This document shows, piece after piece, positions 7,205 to 15,244 of a DNA stretch of 36,241 nt (its first letter is position 1; each line of letters opens with the position of its first letter). The notes beneath the pieces were generated by a model that was not told the DNA's origin, searched no databases, and worked only from the letters and a program-made list of their open reading frames with translations. Source of the DNA: Nitrospirota bacterium (GTDB lineage: Bacteria > Nitrospirota > Thermodesulfovibrionia > Thermodesulfovibrionales > Dissulfurispiraceae); the NCBI GenBank assembly GCA_021847795.1, contig JAJZPZ010000015.1, positions 1-36,241 on the forward strand, written 5' to 3'. The translations under genes and the position numbers were made by a program.

Positions 7205-7585
7205 ATGCTGGATAAAAAAATACTCATCATAGACGAGGCCGGCTTCTGCCGTATCTGCGCCGCAATCCTTGAGTTCGAGGGATACGGGATAGAGACGGTC
7301 ACGAATTTCGACAATTCCATCGTGAGACTCGACGACAACAAGTTCGGGCTGATCATCACGAGCTACCCTTACGGCATCTCCCTTTTTGAGGACATCAAGA
7401 GGAAGAATACTTCGACCATAATTCTTTCAGACCACATCAATGGAGAACTTATCAATATACTCGAGGGCTTCAATAATTCATATTGCATGATAAAGCCTCT
7501 TGATTACCAGAAGTTCCGTTCTCTGGTGAAGCAGGTGATGAACGGCGATCTCAGTAATGTCCAGGGGGGCTACAATATTGTATAA
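7205..7585 (+). CDS. Degenerate receiver-domain protein (pseudo-receiver)
   Basis: A stand-alone 126-residue protein with the receiver (CheY-like) fold pattern: KKILIIDEAGF as strand 1, a helix, IETVTN as strand 2, FGLIITSYPYG as strand 3, STIILSD as strand 4, and CMIKPLDYQKF with the conserved Lys. The phospho-acceptor Asp that should follow strand 3 is Ser (IITS), and the acidic pair of strand 1 is reduced to DE, so normal phosphorylation is unlikely. The ATG at 7205 is preferred over a TTG at 7184 because receivers begin just before KILIID and because the TTG lies inside the sigma54-like promoter; neither has a Shine-Dalgarno sequence. The 3' end overlaps the PrsT gene by 29 bases, so the two are probably co-translated. 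It is probably a protein-binding regulator of the cluster; I do not recognise a named family. Confidence 0.75.
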   Translation: MLDKKILIIDEAGFCRICAAILEFEGYGIETVTNFDNSIVRLDDNKFGLIITSYPYGISLFEDIKRKNTSTIILSDHINGELINILEGFNNSYCMIKPLDYQKFRSLVKQVMNGDLSNVQGGYNIV

Positions 7586-10361
7586 ACTATTCTTCAAAGC
7601 GGGTCTCATTGTCTTATCCGTCATCTTCCTTACAGCAGGCTGTACCGGGAAAATAGGCAAGACCAAAGAGGAACTCCTCAGGGAAGGCGTCAGGCAGATC
7701 GCGGAGAACAACCCCAGGGGCGCAATCGTATTTTTTAAAAACGCCCTTGAGAGCGACCAGAACTTTTTTGAGGCGCGGTTCCAGCTTGCAAAGGCATATT
7801 ACCGCATCGGCAATTTCGATTCCGCTGAAAAGGAGTTGCAGAAAACCATACGGCAAAGCCCTGCCCTTGGAGCTGCCCGCATCCTGCTCGCACGGGTGTA
7901 CCTGCAGAAGGCAAAGCCGGATGATGCGCTGCATACGATAGCGGAATTGCAGGGCAACAGCACGGGGAATGCCGAACTCCTTGAGATCGAAGGCTGGGCC
8001 AGGGCCCTGAAGGGCGAATTGCCGGCCGCAGTGGACTTCCTAAAGCAGGCAGTCGCCTCCCGTGGAAGCAAACCTTCAGCCGCAATTCTGCTTTCGCGGG
8101 TATATGCAAAGATGGGCCGCCCCGATACTGCCAGGGAGGAGGTTGAAGAGGTCCTCAGAAAAGAGCCGTCCAATGCTGATGCCCTTTATCTCCTTGCCGG
8201 GTTCCAGGCCGGGGGGGGAGACCCCGATGCGGCAATAAAGACCTATGAGCGGATCATCAGGGCGCAGCCTTCAGATGCAGAGGCTTACTTTAAAAAGGGG
8301 ATGCTCCATATCAGGAAGCAGCAGTTGGACGAGGCGCTTGCCCTGGCCGAGAAACTCATTGCAACGCTGCCCGATAAGCCCCAGGGGTATGAACTCAAGG
8401 GCATCGTGCTTTTCCACCGGAAAAATTTCAACGATGCCGTAACCTCGCTGCAGAAGTCGCTCGCGATCATGCCCAATATAAGCGGGTATTACTATCTCGG
8501 CCTCAGCCATTATTACAGGAACGAATCCGAGCAGGCGATGAGCCAGTTCCAGAGGGCGCTTGACCTTAACCCCTCCTTTGTCCAGGCGCGGGTGCTTGTG
8601 TCGCTCATCCTCCTGAAACAAAAAAGGACCGATGACTCCATTGCCGAAATCAGGAAGGCGCTGGAGGCAGACAAGGACAATGCCTTCGCCCACAACATAC
8701 TCGGCAGCGCTTATATGGAAAAAGGGAAATACAACGAGGGCATGGCGGAGTTCAACCGGGCGATATCGCTTGACCCCAAACTCGCCGACGTCCACCTCAA
8801 GAAGGGGTTCTACAGCTTCAGCAAGGGGCGGTTCAGGGATGCGGAAGCGGAACTGAAAACAGCTGTGCGGTTAACTCCGGAAGCGCTGAACACACGACTC
8901 TTCCTGGCCTCCTACTACCTGAAGCTGAAGGATTATGACAAGGCCATACATACCATGCAGGAGGGACTTGCAAACAACCGGTCCGACGCCGTGCTTTATA
9001 ATTATATGGCCGTTGCCTTCCTGGCGGGCAGGAGGCCTGCCGAGGCCGTCAAATGCATACAAAAGGCAAAGGCCGTCAATCCCGATTATCTCGATCCCTA
9101 CTTCAACCTTGCCGCCTACTACATCAAAAGCGGCGATCACGACAAGGCGGCCAATGAATACAAAGCGGTCCTGGGGCGGGCGCCAAAGGACCTCAGGGCA
9201 CTGATAAGCCTGGCATCGGTGCTTGAATTCAAGGGGCAGGACAAAGATGCCCTTGCCTATTACAAAAAAGCGGGCGAAAGCGGACTCCCGGCAGGCGCCA
9301 TTGCCCTTGCAGACTATTTTATAAGAAAGCGGGAGGGCGGGAAGGCGCTTGAGGCGCTCGACGACGCCATCAAAGCTGATCCCCGCAATGCCGAACTGAT
9401 GGAGCTGAAGGGAAAAACCTGCCTGGCTGAAAAAAAGTACAAAGATGCCGCGCAGAGTTTTGAAAAGCTGGAGACCGTTGACCCCGAGAGGGCCTTCCCC
9501 CTGATCGTAAAGACCGCCGTCATCCAGCGTGATTACAAGACGGCGCTGCGAAAAGTGGAGGAGAAACTGAAATCCGATGCGGCGAGGAATGATCTCATCT
9601 CCGAACAGGCGGAGATCTACCTGCTTATGGGCAATGCCCCAAAGGCGCTGGAGAGCGCAAACACGATAATCAGGCAGAACCCCGGCTCCGCTTTCGGCTA
9701 CATGGTGCTTGCCTATGTCTATGAGAACAGCAATAACAGGGACAAAGCCATAGATGCCCTCAGAAGGGGGCTGAAGGTCGAGCGCGACAGATCACGGGCA
9801 AGCCGGGCCGGGATGATGCTTGCCGGTCTCTATGAGCGGAAAAACAATTATCCTCTTGCGCTCAGCGTTTACGACGGCATACTCAGGGCGGATCCGGGGA
9901 ATGTTGCCGCACTTTTTGCGCAGGGTGAGCTTTACAGCAGGACCGGCAGGAAAAGGGACGCTGTAAAGAAATATCTCCAGGTTATCTGGAAGTCGGAAAA
10001 TCATGTCCCTGCATTGAACAATCTTGCTTACCTTTACGCCGAGGGGTATGGGAGCAAGTCGGAGGCCCTGAAGCTTGCAGCAAAGGCATACAGTCTGGCC
10101 CCGGGTAACGGAGGAATTGCAGATACCCTGGGTTACGTTCTCCTGAAGAACGGGAGACCCGATGAGGCCCGGAAGATGTTTGAAAGGGCAGTAGCCTTTT
10201 TGCCTAACAATCCTTCCGTTTATTATCACATTGCTCTTTCCCAGGTGAGCCGGGGAGAGAGGGCCGGGGCCGTTTATAACTTGCAGCGGGCAGCCGGGTT
10301 GGGCGCTTTCCCCGAGGTGGATGAGGCCAGGCGCTTGCTGGCAGAGCTGAAGAAACGATAG
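7557..10361 (+). CDS. prsT: PEP-CTERM system TPR-repeat lipoprotein, PrsT type
   Basis: A 934-residue lipoprotein made almost entirely of tetratricopeptide repeats (roughly residues 35-930; typical units contain A-x-x-x-G-x-x-x-x-A and end N-P or D-P). The signal peptide ends in the lipobox LTAGC (Cys29), which predicts lipid anchoring facing the periplasm. Length, lipobox and repeat layout match the PrsT family (TIGR02917) found in exosortase/PEP-CTERM polysaccharide loci. TPR lipoproteins there are thought to scaffold the export machinery between the membranes. The ATG at 7557 overlaps the pseudo-receiver gene; a TTG at 7578, eight bases after an AGGGGGG ribosome-binding site, would give the tidier signal peptide MYKLFFKAG and is a serious alternative. 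The sugar transferase gene follows after 15 bases. Confidence 0.9.
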   Translation: MSRGATILYKLFFKAGLIVLSVIFLTAGCTGKIGKTKEELLREGVRQIAENNPRGAIVFFKNALESDQNFFEARFQLAKAYYRIGNFDSAEKELQKTIRQSPALGAARILLARVYLQKAKPDDALHTIAELQGNSTGNAELLEIEGWARALKGELPAAVDFLKQAVASRGSKPSAAILLSRVYAKMGRPDTAREEVEEVLRKEPSNADALYLLAGFQAGGGDPDAAIKTYERIIRAQPSDAEAYFKKGMLHIRKQQLDEALALAEKLIATLPDKPQGYELKGIVLFHRKNFNDAVTSLQKSLAIMPNISGYYYLGLSHYYRNESEQAMSQFQRALDLNPSFVQARVLVSLILLKQKRTDDSIAEIRKALEADKDNAFAHNILGSAYMEKGKYNEGMAEFNRAISLDPKLADVHLKKGFYSFSKGRFRDAEAELKTAVRLTPEALNTRLFLASYYLKLKDYDKAIHTMQEGLANNRSDAVLYNYMAVAFLAGRRPAEAVKCIQKAKAVNPDYLDPYFNLAAYYIKSGDHDKAANEYKAVLGRAPKDLRALISLASVLEFKGQDKDALAYYKKAGESGLPAGAIALADYFIRKREGGKALEALDDAIKADPRNAELMELKGKTCLAEKKYKDAAQSFEKLETVDPERAFPLIVKTAVIQRDYKTALRKVEEKLKSDAARNDLISEQAEIYLLMGNAPKALESANTIIRQNPGSAFGYMVLAYVYENSNNRDKAIDALRRGLKVERDRSRASRAGMMLAGLYERKNNYPLALSVYDGILRADPGNVAALFAQGELYSRTGRKRDAVKKYLQVIWKSENHVPALNNLAYLYAEGYGSKSEALKLAAKAYSLAPGNGGIADTLGYVLLKNGRPDEARKMFERAVAFLPNNPSVYYHIALSQVSRGERAGAVYNLQRAAGLGAFPEVDEARRLLAELKKR

Positions 10362-10376
10362 AAATCCCGGGGTGAA

Positions 10377-11738
10377 ATGGATACACGATTGGCTTTACTC
10401 ATATCGGGCGATGTCCTCCTGTCGGCCCTGGCCGTGTGTGCGGCGTTCACGCTGAATTCCGGCGCTATGCCGCTGTTCGGATTCCTGTTTGTTTCCGAAG
10501 GCCTGAGTATATTGCTGTTCACCTTCATCATGGTGTTTTCTTCCTTTTTCGTCGAACTTTACAGCCGGGACAAGCATATCAACAAAAAGGAGGTCCTTAT
10601 CAGGATATTTACAGCGCTTGTTATCTCCTTCTTTATCCTCTCGGCGCTCTACTACATGGCGCCTGCCGTAATGCTCGGCAGAGGCGTTCTCCTGCTGTCC
10701 CTCGGCATGTTCGGCGCTTTCCAGCTTTTCTGGCATGCGGGCTACAAACTCTGTATTCATGTGCCCGGCCTTGCGAAAAGGGTCATCATTCTCGGTACAG
10801 GACCCCTGGCAAACCAAATCGGGGGGGTGATCGCGTCGACGGGCCGTAATTATGTCCTTTCCGGCTATATCAATTGCGCGAGCGAACCCGTGTTTGTACC
10901 CGTCCATTATGTCGTCGGGAACGGCAGCGGGCTTGCAGAAACGGCAAAGAAGGAGAAAGCGCACAAAATCATCATATCTCTTACGGAACGTAGAGGCACT
11001 TTTCCTTTAAGTGATGTGCTCAGATGCAAATTCAGCGGGATTGAGGTGGTGGATGCGCCCTCCTTCTATGAGCAGATGACGGGCAAGCTGCTCATAGAAA
11101 ATATAACGCCGAGCTGGTTCATCTTTTCAAACGGGTTCAAGATAACCTCCTTTACGCGGCTGTACAAGAGGGTGTTCGATGTCGTGCTTGCTGTCGGCGG
11201 CCTGGCAATCGCTGCCCCGCTCTTCCCCGTAATAATGCTGCTCATCAGGCTTGAGTCGCCTGCCCCGGTATTTTTCAGGCAGATGCGGGTCGGGCAGGGG
11301 GAAAGGGGCTTTGTCCTGTACAAGTTCAGGACCATGCGCAGGGACGCTGAAAGCGGGACCGGGGCCGTATGGGCACAGAAGGACGATCCCCGTATTACGA
11401 AGGTCGGCAGGTTTTTGAGGAAATCGAGGCTTGACGAAATCCCGCAGCTCCTCAATGTCCTGAAAGGCGATATGACCTTTGTAGGGCCGAGGCCGGAAAG
11501 GCCGGAGTTCGTCGAAAAACTCAAGGAGGTCATCCCTTATTATTCGGAAAGGCACTCCATCAAGCCCGGGATAACGGGCTGGGCCCAGGTCAAATATCCC
11601 TACGGGGCTTCGGTCGAAGATGCCGTCGAAAAGCTGAGATACGACCTCTTCTACATAAAACACATTTCGCTTTTCCTTGATCTCCTGATAATCCTGGAGA
11701 CGGTAAAGGTGGTCATTTTCGGGCGGGGGAGCCGATAA
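10377..11738 (+). CDS. Polyprenyl-phosphate sugar-1-phosphate transferase (EpsB/WcaJ-like)
   Basis: A 453-residue membrane enzyme that should start polysaccharide synthesis by moving a sugar-1-phosphate from a nucleotide sugar to undecaprenyl phosphate. The N-terminal half has about four membrane helices (within residues 1-125) and a CoA-binding-like Rossmann segment (RVIILGTGPLANQI). The C-terminal half is a bacterial sugar transferase domain from about residue 262: a re-entrant hydrophobic helix (RVFDVVLAVGGLAIAAPLFP), then FFRQMRVGQ, YKFRTMR, DEIPQLLNVLKGDMTFVGPR and KPGITGWAQV. This arrangement is the one used by the PEP-CTERM-locus family TIGR03013. The start is clear after GGGGTGAA. The first sugar cannot be predicted from sequence alone. 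Confidence 0.93.
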   Translation: MDTRLALLISGDVLLSALAVCAAFTLNSGAMPLFGFLFVSEGLSILLFTFIMVFSSFFVELYSRDKHINKKEVLIRIFTALVISFFILSALYYMAPAVMLGRGVLLLSLGMFGAFQLFWHAGYKLCIHVPGLAKRVIILGTGPLANQIGGVIASTGRNYVLSGYINCASEPVFVPVHYVVGNGSGLAETAKKEKAHKIIISLTERRGTFPLSDVLRCKFSGIEVVDAPSFYEQMTGKLLIENITPSWFIFSNGFKITSFTRLYKRVFDVVLAVGGLAIAAPLFPVIMLLIRLESPAPVFFRQMRVGQGERGFVLYKFRTMRRDAESGTGAVWAQKDDPRITKVGRFLRKSRLDEIPQLLNVLKGDMTFVGPRPERPEFVEKLKEVIPYYSERHSIKPGITGWAQVKYPYGASVEDAVEKLRYDLFYIKHISLFLDLLIILETVKVVIFGRGSR

Positions 11739-11748
11739 GGCAAGCGCT

Positions 11749-11859
11749 AAGCTCTAAGCGCTGAATCCTGAACAAAAGGGAGAAATTCTAAACTCAAATG
11801 TTCAAAACGCTTTGGATTTTGGTTGTCGGGATCTGTTTAGGATGCGGCGCTTAGAGCTT
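11749..11859. repeat. Long imperfect inverted repeat (fold-back intergenic element)
   Basis: Arms 11749-11776 and 11832-11859 match at 24 of 28 positions in reverse complement, around a 55-base A/T-rich centre. The style (CTAAGCTCTAAGCGCT, then AATCCTGAACAAA on one side and TTTAGGAT, GCTTAGAGCTT on the other) resembles a dispersed palindromic element seen in intergenic DNA of many uncultured bacteria. A further TTTGTTTGGGATTCAGGAT at about 11870-11888 echoes one arm. It fills the gap between the sugar transferase and export genes and could fold in the RNA. Confidence 0.7.
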
Positions 11860-11923
11860 GGAATTTGCTTTTTGTTTGGGATTCAGGATTTTAACCGCTG
11901 TGGTCCATTCAAAAGGAGCGATC

Positions 11924-12724
11924 ATGATCAAAAAAATAGTGACGGCGGCCTTCTTACTGCTCGTGCCCCTTGCCGCATTCGGGGGGGATTATGTCATCGG
12001 TGACGGCGATACCCTGCTTGTCTCCGTCTGGGGAGTTAAGGAGCTGACTTCCACTGCAAAAGTCCGGCCCGACGGCAAGATCACCATCCCTGCGCTGGGG
12101 GACGTGGTTGCCACCGGGTTTACCCCTAAGGCGCTGCAGGAGGCGCTTACCCGCAAGCTGAAGTTCCTCGTGAAGAACCCCATTGTCACCGTTATCGTGG
12201 ACGGCATCACCAACAGCAAGGTTTATGTATTCGGCGGAGGAGTGAGGTCCGGTGTATATGAACTGAACAGGAGGACTACGCTTTTGCAGCTCCTCTGCCA
12301 GATCGGGGACGTGAGGATTGCAGACCTGCAAAGGGCTTACATCCTCAGAAACGGGAAGAAAGTGAAAGAAGACTTTTCGAAGCTCTTCACCGAAGGCGAT
12401 GTTGCAGACGACATGACCATCGAAACAAATGACGTGATTTTCATTCCCGCCTATACCGAGAAGAACATCTACGTGGCCGGCGCCGTCAATAACCCAAAGT
12501 TCATAGAGCACAGGGACGGTTTGATGGTGATGGATGCGATACTCGAGGCGGGCTGGTTTTCGAAATTCGCCAAGCAGAATGATGTGGTCATCTTCAGGAG
12601 GGAGGGGGGCAAGATAATAACGATTCCCGTAAAGGTCAAAAAACTGGTCCAGGACGGTGATCTGAGCCAGAACGTCAAGCTTAAGCCGGGTGATTATATA
12701 ATCGTCAAAGAAGGGATTTTTTAG
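11924..12724 (+). CDS. Polysaccharide export protein (Wza-like, SLBB; PEP-CTERM type)
   Basis: A 266-residue periplasmic/outer-membrane-side export protein. Signal peptide (MIKKIVTAAFLLLVPLAAFG), Poly_export domain from DYVIGDGDTLLVSVWG to about residue 100, then two SLBB-like beta-grasp segments (VYVFGGGVRSGVYEL and IYVAGAVNNPKFIEH, each with its DVIFIPA- or GDYIIVKEG-type ending). This architecture and length fit TIGR03027 rather than full Wza, because the C-terminal membrane helix of Wza is missing. No Cys follows the signal peptide, so it is probably not lipidated. The ATG at 11924 (after AAAAGGAGCG) is chosen; the frame stays open upstream only because it runs into the inverted repeat. 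The chain-length gene follows after ten bases. Confidence 0.9.
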   Translation: MIKKIVTAAFLLLVPLAAFGGDYVIGDGDTLLVSVWGVKELTSTAKVRPDGKITIPALGDVVATGFTPKALQEALTRKLKFLVKNPIVTVIVDGITNSKVYVFGGGVRSGVYELNRRTTLLQLLCQIGDVRIADLQRAYILRNGKKVKEDFSKLFTEGDVADDMTIETNDVIFIPAYTEKNIYVAGAVNNPKFIEHRDGLMVMDAILEAGWFSKFAKQNDVVIFRREGGKIITIPVKVKKLVQDGDLSQNVKLKPGDYIIVKEGIF

Positions 12725-12734
12725 GAGGGCGGGC

Positions 12735-14354
12735 ATGGAACCATCGGGGTTCGAGGTCAAGCGGTACATACAGCTTGTTTACAGGAAAAGATATATTTTT
12801 ATCTTCACTGCGCTTGCGATCATGAGCACCGTTGTCCTGATCAGCTATCTGTTCCCCAAAGAGTATGAGACAAAGTGTACGGTCTTTATCGAACGGAGCC
12901 TGATCAACAGCCTGGTCAAGGGGATAGCCGTTACCCCGTCTATGGATGATCGGCTGAAGATACTCTCGTACACTATGAGCAGCCGGAGCCTGCTCCTCAA
13001 GGTGGTCGACGACCTCGGCCTCAATGTGAACAGGAACGACTATGCAAAGCTGGAGGACCTGATCTCCGATTTCCGCAGCAATACCGACATCACAATGAAA
13101 AACGAGAATGACCTTTTCACGGTCGCTTACCGGAATGCCAGTCCGCGCCTTGCGCGGGACTATGTCAATACCCTGGTAAGAAGGTATGTCGAGGAGAACC
13201 TGTCCGAAAAGAGGGAAGAGACATACGGCGCCAACAGGTTCCTGGCGGAACAGATCAAGTATTTCAAGGAAAAGCTGGACAACGCCGATGCCGAGATAAT
13301 CAGGTTCAGAAAGGAAAAAGGCGTCTTCGTGGCGCTGGATGACCGCAAGGTCGTGGAGGATGTCCAGAGCAGCGAAGAGGCCCTGGAGGAGCTCAGGATA
13401 AAAAAGCGGGAACTCGAAGCCAGGAGAAACCAGATAATCAGGCATATGAAAGAGGAGAGGCCCTATACGGCAACTATTTTGGGCAAAGGGGCGGGAAGTA
13501 TAGATGAAAGGCTCATGGCGCTTCAGAAAAGGCTGGCCGACCTGCTGATGATGTATACGGCGAATTATCCGGAAGTGATCCGGGTCAGGGCGGAGCTGGA
13601 GTCGCTGCGCGCGCAATCCCGCGGGGCACAGGACCCCGGCGCTGCGGACATCGGAAGCGCCCAGGGCACTGAGGCGGAAATGTCCATGCTGAACCCCCTC
13701 TTCCAATCCCTTAAGGAAGAGTTGTCGAAAACCGAGCTTGAGCTTGCGGCGCTCAAGGCAAAGGATGAGCAGATCAGGAGGATCATGGAGTCGAAGAAGA
13801 CCTATCTGAAAAGCATGCCGCTGGAAAAGAAGAACCTTTCCGACCTCGAAATGCAGAGGGCTACCAATAAAAATATTTACGAAGAGCTGATTGCGCGCCT
13901 CAGCCAGTCAGAGGTGGCGAAGCAGATGGAACTCCAGGACAAGGCCTCCACCTTCAGGATAGTCGATCCCGCTGTCCTGCCCACAAAACCCGTAAGCCCC
14001 GACAGGGTGAAGATCATCCTGCTGGGCATTATCGGGGGGCTCGCAGGGGGGTTTGGAACTGTCGTCCTGATCGACTACATGGACAGGTCGGTGAGGAATG
14101 TTGATGTTCTCAAGGACCTGGGGGTCCCCGTGCTTGCGGTAATCCCCAGTATCCAGGACCAGGCCGACGTTGCGGAACAGAGGAGGAAGGATATCCTGCT
14201 CTATAAATTTGCCGGGGCCTGCATGGTTTGCATCCTGGCGGTATTCACCATGGAATTACTGGGACTGACGTACATCGATGATTTCGTGAGCAGCATCATA
14301 CATCTGCCGGGCCGCCTGCTTGGCCTGGGGGGCGGGTTCAGGAAAATATTTTAG
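12735..14354 (+). CDS. Chain-length determinant protein (Wzz/GNVR family, PEP-CTERM type)
   Basis: A 539-residue inner-membrane protein expected to set polymer length and couple the kinase to export. Membrane helix 1 at about 20-40, a large periplasmic part rich in coiled-coil heptads (about 150-400, e.g. YFKEKLDNADAEIIRFRKEK), a GNVR-like end, helix 2 at about 425-447 after KPVSPDRVK, and a further hydrophobic segment at about 490-511. The DYMDRSVRNVDVLKDLGVPVLAVIP stretch after helix 2 is typical of Wzz-type co-polymerases. Length and the extra C-terminal membrane segment fit the PEP-CTERM family TIGR03007. It lacks a fused kinase; that function is the next gene, as in Gram-positive and XrtA-type systems. 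Confidence 0.9.
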   Translation: MEPSGFEVKRYIQLVYRKRYIFIFTALAIMSTVVLISYLFPKEYETKCTVFIERSLINSLVKGIAVTPSMDDRLKILSYTMSSRSLLLKVVDDLGLNVNRNDYAKLEDLISDFRSNTDITMKNENDLFTVAYRNASPRLARDYVNTLVRRYVEENLSEKREETYGANRFLAEQIKYFKEKLDNADAEIIRFRKEKGVFVALDDRKVVEDVQSSEEALEELRIKKRELEARRNQIIRHMKEERPYTATILGKGAGSIDERLMALQKRLADLLMMYTANYPEVIRVRAELESLRAQSRGAQDPGAADIGSAQGTEAEMSMLNPLFQSLKEELSKTELELAALKAKDEQIRRIMESKKTYLKSMPLEKKNLSDLEMQRATNKNIYEELIARLSQSEVAKQMELQDKASTFRIVDPAVLPTKPVSPDRVKIILLGIIGGLAGGFGTVVLIDYMDRSVRNVDVLKDLGVPVLAVIPSIQDQADVAEQRRKDILLYKFAGACMVCILAVFTMELLGLTYIDDFVSSIIHLPGRLLGLGGGFRKIF

Positions 14355-14388
14355 GTCAGGATCAAAGAAACGGTACAGGAGAAACTGC

Positions 14389-15234
14389 ATGAGCAGAATT
14401 GAGAAGGCGCTTGAGAAGGCCGTGCAACTCAGGGACAGCAGAACAGGCGGCGGGCCCGCAGGCGCTGCGCCGGGAAACGAAAAGGCGGCCGGGACAAGGG
14501 CTTTTGCCGGTCAGCCGGAGGCGCATATCAGCGACCCCCATATAGTCACCCTGAACAATCCGGATTCCCCGGTTTCGGAAGAGTACCGGAAGCTGAAATC
14601 CATGATTGTCAAACTTACCAGGCAGGGGGGATTCCGGAACACGCTGCTGGTCACCAGCGCACTGGGACTGGAGGGCAAGAGCATTACGGCAATAAACCTT
14701 GCAATCACCCTGTCGCAGGAATACGACCACACGGTGCTCCTGGTCGACGCGGACCTGAGGAAACCGGCGCTGCACAGCTACTTCAACATTACGCCTGAGA
14801 TCGGCCTTGCCGACTGCATTGCCGATGAGTGTGATCTCGGCAGCGCCCTTATAAGGACCGGCATCGGCAAGCTCTCACTCCTGCCGGCAGGGAAAAAAGT
14901 GACCAACCCCGCTGAACTGCTTTCCTCCGAGCGGATGAAGGAAATCATCTCGGAGATGAAACAGCGCTACAGCGACAGGTATGTCATCATAGACACCCCC
15001 CCGATACTCTCGTTTGCGGAAACGCATTCGATAAGTTCCATGGTCGACGGTGTTGTTTTTGTGGTCAAAGAAGGCATGACCTCTCTCCAGAGCATCAGTG
15101 ATGCCTTTGACATCCTCAGGCACAGCAAAGTGCTCGGCATGGTATACAACGATGCCGGCGCCGAAGATATCATGGACCGGAACAATTCCCGGCACTACTT
15201 CAGGGGCGTTGCCGGGCCCGGAGGGGGCCGGTAG
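14389..15234 (+). CDS. BY-kinase-like ATPase of the polysaccharide locus (CpsD/CapB type)
   Basis: A 281-residue cytoplasmic P-loop ATPase. It starts with the conserved MSRIEKALEKA motif of PEP-CTERM-locus kinases (TIGR03018), has EEYRKLKSMI, Walker A-like SALGLEGKS (90-98), Walker A' VLLVDADLRKP (117-125) and Walker B YVIIDTPP (198-205). Such kinases phosphorylate themselves on a C-terminal tyrosine cluster and cycle with the chain-length protein. Two departures are visible: the P-loop has Leu where PGEGK[ST] normally has Gly, and the tail holds only one tyrosine (HYFRG). Catalysis may therefore be ATPase-only or weak. The ATG at 14389 is preceded by ACAGGAGAAACTGC; a start at 14320 would overlap the previous gene. 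Confidence 0.87.
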   Translation: MSRIEKALEKAVQLRDSRTGGGPAGAAPGNEKAAGTRAFAGQPEAHISDPHIVTLNNPDSPVSEEYRKLKSMIVKLTRQGGFRNTLLVTSALGLEGKSITAINLAITLSQEYDHTVLLVDADLRKPALHSYFNITPEIGLADCIADECDLGSALIRTGIGKLSLLPAGKKVTNPAELLSSERMKEIISEMKQRYSDRYVIIDTPPILSFAETHSISSMVDGVVFVVKEGMTSLQSISDAFDILRHSKVLGMVYNDAGAEDIMDRNNSRHYFRGVAGPGGGR

Positions 15235-15244
15235 GAAGGAAGAC

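Noticed and set aside
11858-11923. Upstream extension of the Wza-like gene
   Set aside because: The extra codons fall in the inverted repeat, and the ATG at 11924 has both a ribosome-binding site and a correct signal peptide.
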